The position numbers were made by a program, and so were the translations under genes. Below are positions 61,660-64,000 of a stretch of DNA of 64,000 bases, one piece after another; position 1 is the stretch's first letter, and every line of letters begins with the position of its first letter. The notes below the pieces were generated by a model that made no database searches, was not told the origin of the DNA, and saw only the letters and a list, made by a program, of their open reading frames with translations. This stretch comes from Promicromonospora thailandica (GTDB taxonomy: Bacteria > Actinomycetota > Actinomycetes > Actinomycetales > Cellulomonadaceae). Where the stretch lies: assembly GCF_024171955.1 (NCBI RefSeq), contig NZ_JAMTCS010000012.1, forward strand, positions 1-64,000, in the 5' to 3' direction.

Positions 61660-62805
61660 TCATACCTCCGCCGATCCGGCTCTCGCGTGCACCCGGACCG
61701 CGTCCTCGTAGTGCACCATGAGCTCGGAGCAGATGTCGTGCCAGGTACGGCGCTCGGCACGGTCGCGGGCCGAGGCGCCGAAGGCGCGCCGCTTGCGCTC
61801 GTCGCCCACCAGGTCGACGACGCGGGCGCGGAGCGCCTCGTGGTCACCTGGAGGGTACAGCCAGCCGTCGTGCGAGTGCCGGACGATGTCCAGCGGGCCG
61901 CCCGCGGCGGGGGCCACGACGGGGACGCCGCTCGCGTGCGCCTCCTGCAGCGTCTGGCCGAAGGTCTCCAGCTCGCCCGGGTGCACGAACACGTCGAGGC
62001 TCGCCATGGCCCGGGACAGCTCGGCGCCCCGCAGCAGGCCGGTGAAGTGCGCCTGCGGGAGCACCCGCTCCAGGTCCTCCCGCTCCGGCCCGTCGCCCAC
62101 GACGACCAGGCGCACGCCCGGCAGGTCCTGCACCACGCGCAGCGCCTCGACCTGCTTCTCCGCGGCCAGCCGGCCCACGTAGCCCACGAGGATCTCGCGG
62201 CCCGCGCCGACGGCGCGCCGCCAGGCCTCGTCCCGGAACTGCGGGTGGAACGCCTCCGTGTCCACGCCGCGGCCCCACAGCCGCAGGTTCGGGATGCCGT
62301 GCTCCTGGAGCTGCCGCATGGTCGCGGTGGACGGGGCGAGCGTCATCGTCGCGCGCTCGTGGATGTCCTTGACCCGCTTCCACAGGAGCGGCTCGAAGCC
62401 GCCCAGGCCGTAGCGCGCCGCGTAGCCGGGCACCTCGGTCTGGTAGACGGCGACGCTCGGCAGCCGGAGCCGTTCGGCGGCCAGGATGCCGCGCCAGCCG
62501 AGGATGAACGGCGACGCCAGGTGGATCACGTCGGGCGCGAACGTCGCCAGCGTGCGCTCGGTGCGCCACTTCTTGCCCACGACGAGCCGCACGTCGGGGT
62601 ACCCGGGGAAGCCGATGGAGCCCAGCTCGACCACCGGTGCGCCGCTGACGAAGGGCGGGACGTGCCCGACGGACGCGTCGGCGTCGGGCGCGAGGACCAT
62701 GGCCTGGTCCCCGCGCTCCTGCAGGTGCTCGAGAACGCGCAGGACGGAGTTGGTGACTCCGTTGACCTGCGGCAGGAAGCTTTCCGCGACGATGGCTACG
62801 CGCAC
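61660..62805 (-). CDS. GT4-family mannosyltransferase (MgtA/PimB-like)
   Basis: The 381-residue enzyme begins MRVAIVAESFLPQVNGVTNSVLRVLEHL, the hallmark of GDP-mannose-dependent alpha-mannosyltransferases of the MgtA/PimB group. It has ILVGYVGRLAAEKQVEALRVVQDLPGVRLVVVGDGPER and the EX7E motif in VHPGELETFGQTLQEAHASGVPVVAPAAGGP. It probably mannosylates a membrane lipid or phosphatidylinositol mannoside precursor at the inner face of the membrane. It starts with GTG and heads the operon. Confidence 0.92.
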   Translation of the reverse strand: MRVAIVAESFLPQVNGVTNSVLRVLEHLQERGDQAMVLAPDADASVGHVPPFVSGAPVVELGSIGFPGYPDVRLVVGKKWRTERTLATFAPDVIHLASPFILGWRGILAAERLRLPSVAVYQTEVPGYAARYGLGGFEPLLWKRVKDIHERATMTLAPSTATMRQLQEHGIPNLRLWGRGVDTEAFHPQFRDEAWRRAVGAGREILVGYVGRLAAEKQVEALRVVQDLPGVRLVVVGDGPEREDLERVLPQAHFTGLLRGAELSRAMASLDVFVHPGELETFGQTLQEAHASGVPVVAPAAGGPLDIVRHSHDGWLYPPGDHEALRARVVDLVGDERKRRAFGASARDRAERRTWHDICSELMVHYEDAVRVHARAGSAEV

Positions 62806-62932
62806 GTCACGAACCTGCCGGTCGTCGGTGGCCGGTCAGCGGATTCCATGCGGCGATCCGGGGAACGGGCGGCGTCAAGTCGGTAACCGCTGCACAGGAT
62901 GTCACGATCCCGACCGTAGCGGAGACCGGGCG

Positions 62933-64000
62933 TCAACGCGGTCGCGACACCGTCCGGCGGGTGCGTGCGAGCTGGACCAGCCGCACGACGGCACCCACCA
63001 GCAGCGCCACGAGCAGGGCGTTGCGCACGGCGCCGACGGTCGTGGCCAACGGCCAGCCGCCGAGGAACTCGCCGTACCGGATCGGGTAGACCTCCATGGT
63101 CAGGCGCGCGACGATCAGCGTGCCGAGCGCCGGCAGGAACCACGTGCGCCGGGTGCCCTGGCTGCGGCTGCCCAGCGCGATGGCGGCCGCCAGCGGCGGG
63201 CCGATCCAGGCGACGAACTGCGGCGACCCCACCTTGTTGAAGACGATCAGGGCGAGCAGCTCCGCGGTGGCGCCCAGCAGCAGGATGTCGCCGACGCGGT
63301 CGGGCCGGCGTCGCGCCGTGAACCAGACGAGCGCCGCGAGCAGCAGCGCGGCCACGGGGAGGGCGACGTCGAGCGCCTGGGCGACGGCGTCCGGCCCGGC
63401 GCCCAGCACCTCGTACGTGTAGATGACGTCGTCGTACTCGACCTGGATGGTGGGGTCCCACAGGCGGGCCACCGTGAACGGCGTGGCGGCGACGGCCTCG
63501 ACCTGGAGCTGCCGGTCGCCCTGCTCGCCGAACACGTCGAGCACGTTGTCCTGCCCGCCGCCCGCGATCGCGACGCCGACGACGACGGCGGTCACCGCCG
63601 CGCCCGGCAGCACCACGTTCCGCAACAGCTCCTTGAGGTTCGACGCCGTCGCGGCGAGCACGAGGGCCACCGCGCCCGGGGCGATCTTGATCCACGCGCC
63701 CACCGTGGCCAGCGTCATCGCGAGCGCGGGGCGGCGGACGGCGACGAGCAGCGCCACCAGGATGATCGGCGCGAGCAGACCGTCGAGCCGGCCGATCCAG
63801 ATGGGGCCGAGCGCGGCGAGGAAGGCGAGCCAGAACCACACGCCCGCGGACCCGTGGGGGCGCGCCCGGCCGAGCACGGCCACCGCGACGCCGTTGGCGA
63901 TCGTGACCAGGCCCATCCACACCCAGGAGTAGGCGTCGGTGGACCCGGTGAGCAGGGCGGGAACCAGCATGGGCCCCAGGGCGCCCAGCGGGTACACCCA
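62933..64000 (-). CDS. Polytopic GT87/DUF2029-like mannosyltransferase, 5' end outside window
   Basis: The visible part is about 355 residues with eight or more membrane helices, such as LVPALLTGSTDAYSWVWMGLVTIANGVAVAVL. The frame stays open to the last base, and upstream codons encode W-V-Y-P-L, so the protein is truncated by the window edge. GT87-like members are polyprenol-phosphate-mannose-dependent enzymes that extend lipoglycans outside the membrane; their catalytic aspartate lies in an early loop, which is missing here. It sits 127 bases upstream of the mannosyltransferase gene on the same strand. Confidence 0.75.
   Translation of the reverse strand, partial: WVYPLGALGPMLVPALLTGSTDAYSWVWMGLVTIANGVAVAVLGRARPHGSAGVWFWLAFLAALGPIWIGRLDGLLAPIILVALLVAVRRPALAMTLATVGAWIKIAPGAVALVLAATASNLKELLRNVVLPGAAVTAVVVGVAIAGGGQDNVLDVFGEQGDRQLQVEAVAATPFTVARLWDPTIQVEYDDVIYTYEVLGAGPDAVAQALDVALPVAALLLAALVWFTARRRPDRVGDILLLGATAELLALIVFNKVGSPQFVAWIGPPLAAAIALGSRSQGTRRTWFLPALGTLIVARLTMEVYPIRYGEFLGGWPLATTVGAVRNALLVALLVGAVVRLVQLARTRRTVSRPR

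Overview
The window reads as ordinary chromosome of a very high-GC actinobacterium. Supporting signs are a typical actinobacterial 5S rRNA, HspR/HAIR control of dnaK, a PAS-ANTAR regulator, a PrsW protease, mannosyltransferases and widespread leaderless start codons. The gene content (xylan sugar uptake, GH3 and GH43 enzymes, subtilisin with Ig-like repeats) suggests Promicromonosporaceae or Cellulomonadaceae (Isoptericola/Cellulosimicrobium type). That family-level placement is inference. I see no phage, insertion sequence, CRISPR array or plasmid origin.

Layout. 1-303: end of an rRNA operon (5S and terminator). 368-5706: sugar epimerase, Rrf2 regulator, TauE permease, molybdenum cofactor genes mogA and moaC-moaD, PAS-ANTAR protein, DUF4235 protein. 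5750-9322: TPP riboswitch and thiamine ABC importer. 9449-13611: membrane protein, PrsW protease, cutC, pgi. 13667-18798: M20 peptidase, phosphotransferase, two-component system and an acidic secreted repeat protein behind an apparent OmpR-type operator. 18898-25019: M81 peptidase, then a GH3 glycosidase between two paralogous double-GNAT genes. 25061-33618: xylooligosaccharide locus with LacI regulator, operator, ABC importer, GH3 beta-xylosidase and GH43. 33645-38617: S4 protein, large secreted subtilisin, M19 dipeptidase, small hypothetical. 38793-43650: GNAT, then dnaK-grpE-dnaJ-hspR with two HAIR operators. 43803-48688: tandem DUF1540 protein, degenerate GGDEF protein, and a giant ECF sigma/zinc-finger/membrane/extracellular fusion. 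48726-54652: upp, tadA, an EgtD-like methyltransferase with a membrane protein, Sir2, a transglutaminase-like protein, and a second paralogue of that membrane protein. 54689-59546: GntR regulator, tRNA-Ser(CGA), membrane protein, TetR with a divergent SnoaL-like gene, phosphotransferase, P-loop kinase, CMD-family protein. 59597-64000: minus-strand glycosyltransferase operon and a truncated polytopic GT87-like gene.

How the genes work together. The most coherent system is 25061-33618, where oligosaccharide uptake feeds intracellular beta-xylosidase/arabinosidase under a LacI repressor with a 22-bp operator. Thiamine uptake is riboswitch-controlled, and the DnaK machine carries its own repressor gene.

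The least conventional items are the 1176-residue sigma-factor fusion, the duplicated membrane-protein modules around Sir2 and the transglutaminase, a hairpin that buries the ribosome binding site of the ANTAR gene, and two families of intergenic palindromes. Around twenty genes start exactly six or seven bases after a TANNNT-like box, a strong leaderless-transcription signature.
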